Shown in pieces: positions 26,520-27,447 of a stretch of DNA of 27,447 bases; positions within the stretch are counted from its first letter, which is position 1, and every line of letters starts with the position of its first letter. The notes beneath the pieces were generated by a model. It did not search any database, was not told where the DNA came from, and was given only the letters and a program-made list of their open reading frames with translations. The position numbers were made by a program, and so were the translations under genes. The stretch comes from an uncultured Streptococcus sp. (GTDB lineage: Bacteria; Bacillota; Bacilli; Lactobacillales; Streptococcaceae). The stretch lies in NCBI GenBank assembly GCA_916048145.1, contig CAJZGT010000003.1:1-27447 (forward strand), written 5' to 3'.

Positions 26520-26528
26520 TGCTATAAT
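26520..26528 (+). promoter_or_regulatory. pezAT extended -10 promoter
   Basis: TGCTATAAT (hexamer 26523-26528) lies 27 bases before the pezA ATG. The hexamer is the left arm of a second palindrome, TATAATT-G-AATTATA (26523-26537). Confidence 0.8.
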
Positions 26529-26555
26529 TGAATTATAAAAATAAAGGAGTTTGCC

Positions 26556-27032
26556 ATGATTGGAAAGAACATAAAATCCTTACGTAAAACACATGACTTA
26601 ACACAAGACGACTTTGCCCGAATTGTAGGAATTTCTCGAAATAGCTTGAGCCGGTATGAAAATGGAACGAGTTCAGTCTCTACGGAACTAATAGATATCA
26701 TTTGTCAGAAGTTTAATGTATCTTATGTCGATATTGTAGGAGAAGATAAAATGCTCAATCCTGTTGAAGATTATGAATTGACTTTAAAAATTGAAATTGT
26801 GAAAGAAAGAGGTGCTAATCTATTATCTCGACTCTATCGTTATCAAGATAGTCAGGGAATTAGCATTGATGATGAATCTAATCCTTGGATTTTAATGAGT
26901 GATGATCTATCTGATTTGATTCATACGAATATCTATTTAGTAGAAACTTTTGATGAAATAGAGAGATATAGCGGCTATTTGGATGGAATTGAACGTATGT
27001 TAGAGATATCTGAAAAACGGATGGTAGCCTAA
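26556..27032 (+). CDS. pezA: Antitoxin PezA
   Basis: PezA is the antitoxin of the PezAT (epsilon/zeta-like) module. The 158-residue protein has an N-terminal XRE-type helix-turn-helix (about residues 1-65, with LTQDDFARIVGISRNSLSRY) for operator binding. The acidic C-terminal helical region (from about 70) binds and blocks the PezT nucleotide site in known complexes. AAAGGAG lies six bases before the ATG. Its TAA overlaps the pezT ATG by one base (TAATG), giving coupled translation, the usual arrangement. The length matches the pneumococcal protein as I remember it. Confidence 0.95.
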   Translation: MIGKNIKSLRKTHDLTQDDFARIVGISRNSLSRYENGTSSVSTELIDIICQKFNVSYVDIVGEDKMLNPVEDYELTLKIEIVKERGANLLSRLYRYQDSQGISIDDESNPWILMSDDLSDLIHTNIYLVETFDEIERYSGYLDGIERMLEISEKRMVA

Positions 27033-27447
27033 TGGAAATCCAAGATTATACTGATAGTGAATTCAAACATGCTTTAGCGAGGAACGTTCGCTCACTGACA
27101 AGAGGAAAAAAGTCCAGTAAGCAACCTATAGCGATTTTGCTTGGAGGGCAAAGTGGTGCTGGTAAGACTACAGTCCATCGTATAAAACAGAAAGAATTTC
27201 AAGGAAATATTGTTATCATAGATGGCGATAGTTTTCGTTCTCAGCATCCACACTATTTAGAACTTCAGCAAGAATATGGCAAAGACAGTGTAGAATACAC
27301 CAAAGATTTTGCAGGAAAAATGGTAGAGTCTTTAGTAACCGAATTGAGTCATTTGGGATACAATCTTTTGATAGAGGGAACTTTACGAACAATTGATGTT
27401 CCAAAGAAAACAGCACAACTCTTGAAAAATAAGGGATATGAAGTACA
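27032..27447 (+). CDS. pezT: Zeta-type toxin PezT, N-terminal part (cut by window end)
   Basis: PezT is a zeta toxin kinase that phosphorylates UDP-N-acetylglucosamine at the 3' position, blocking cell wall synthesis when free of PezA. The visible 138 codons include the Walker A loop GGQSGAGKTT (Lys45) and the catalytic IIDGDSFR (Asp66), followed by LLIEGTLR. The frame is open to the right edge with no stop; the full protein is about 250 residues, so roughly 110 are missing. All visible catalytic positions look intact, so there is no sign of inactivation here. Confidence 0.94.
   Translation, partial: MEIQDYTDSEFKHALARNVRSLTRGKKSSKQPIAILLGGQSGAGKTTVHRIKQKEFQGNIVIIDGDSFRSQHPHYLELQQEYGKDSVEYTKDFAGKMVESLVTELSHLGYNLLIEGTLRTIDVPKKTAQLLKNKGYEV

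Noticed and set aside
27216..27416. 66-codon - strand open frame inside pezT
   Set aside because: It is a shadow of the conserved pezT frame, which has Walker A and the catalytic Asp.

Overview
The window looks like chromosome of a mitis-group Streptococcus (S. pneumoniae, S. mitis, S. oralis and relatives). The evidence is low GC with AT-rich intergenic DNA, TGnTATAAT extended -10 promoters, the gene order aroE-aroB-aroC-tyrA-(YlbF family)-aroA-aroK-pheA-lytR, two BOX repeats (a repeat family typical of pneumococcus and close relatives), a LicD-type teichoic acid locus and a PezAT toxin-antitoxin pair. The exact species cannot be fixed by reading alone. The LicD locus does not match the layout I remember for standard pneumococcal strains, which leans towards S. 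mitis/S. oralis or a mosaic.

Positions 1-8243 are a tightly packed + strand run. It makes chorismate (aroE end, aroB, aroC, aroA, aroK) and then prephenate-derived Tyr and Phe precursors (tyrA, pheA), with a small YlbF/YmcA-family gene in the middle. It ends in the cell-wall ligase gene lytR, whose start overlaps the pheA stop. A terminator and a probable promoter split the run before aroA. A very long terminator follows lytR.

Positions 8388-14954 are the accessory heart of the window. They hold licD3, a GT2 glycosyltransferase, a 717-residue protein joining a Wzy/O-antigen-ligase-like membrane polymerase to a C-terminal LicD domain, and a second small LicD/fukutin-like protein. A broken fragment resembling a choline-binding-protein tail follows, then a bidirectional terminator and a convergent gene for a polysaccharide flippase. 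Together they look like a variant module for making, decorating with phosphocholine (or another phospho-group), polymerising and exporting teichoic acid or a similar surface glycan. LytR next door belongs to the family that attaches such polymers to peptidoglycan.

Positions 15079-25602 are mostly core genes on the + strand: mecA, hom-thrB, msrAB, a heterodimeric ABC exporter pair, a methylthioadenosine/S-adenosylhomocysteine deaminase, and rplJ-rplL behind an L10 autoregulatory leader. BOX elements sit before msrAB and inside the presumed 5' leader of the deaminase gene.

From 25740 to the end the DNA becomes accessory: a degraded coding remnant with in-frame stops, a 75-residue orphan gene, then pezA and the start of pezT (cut by the window end). 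The pez promoter carries two separate palindromes, one over the -35 and one over the -10. No rRNA, tRNA, CRISPR array or complete insertion sequence was seen.
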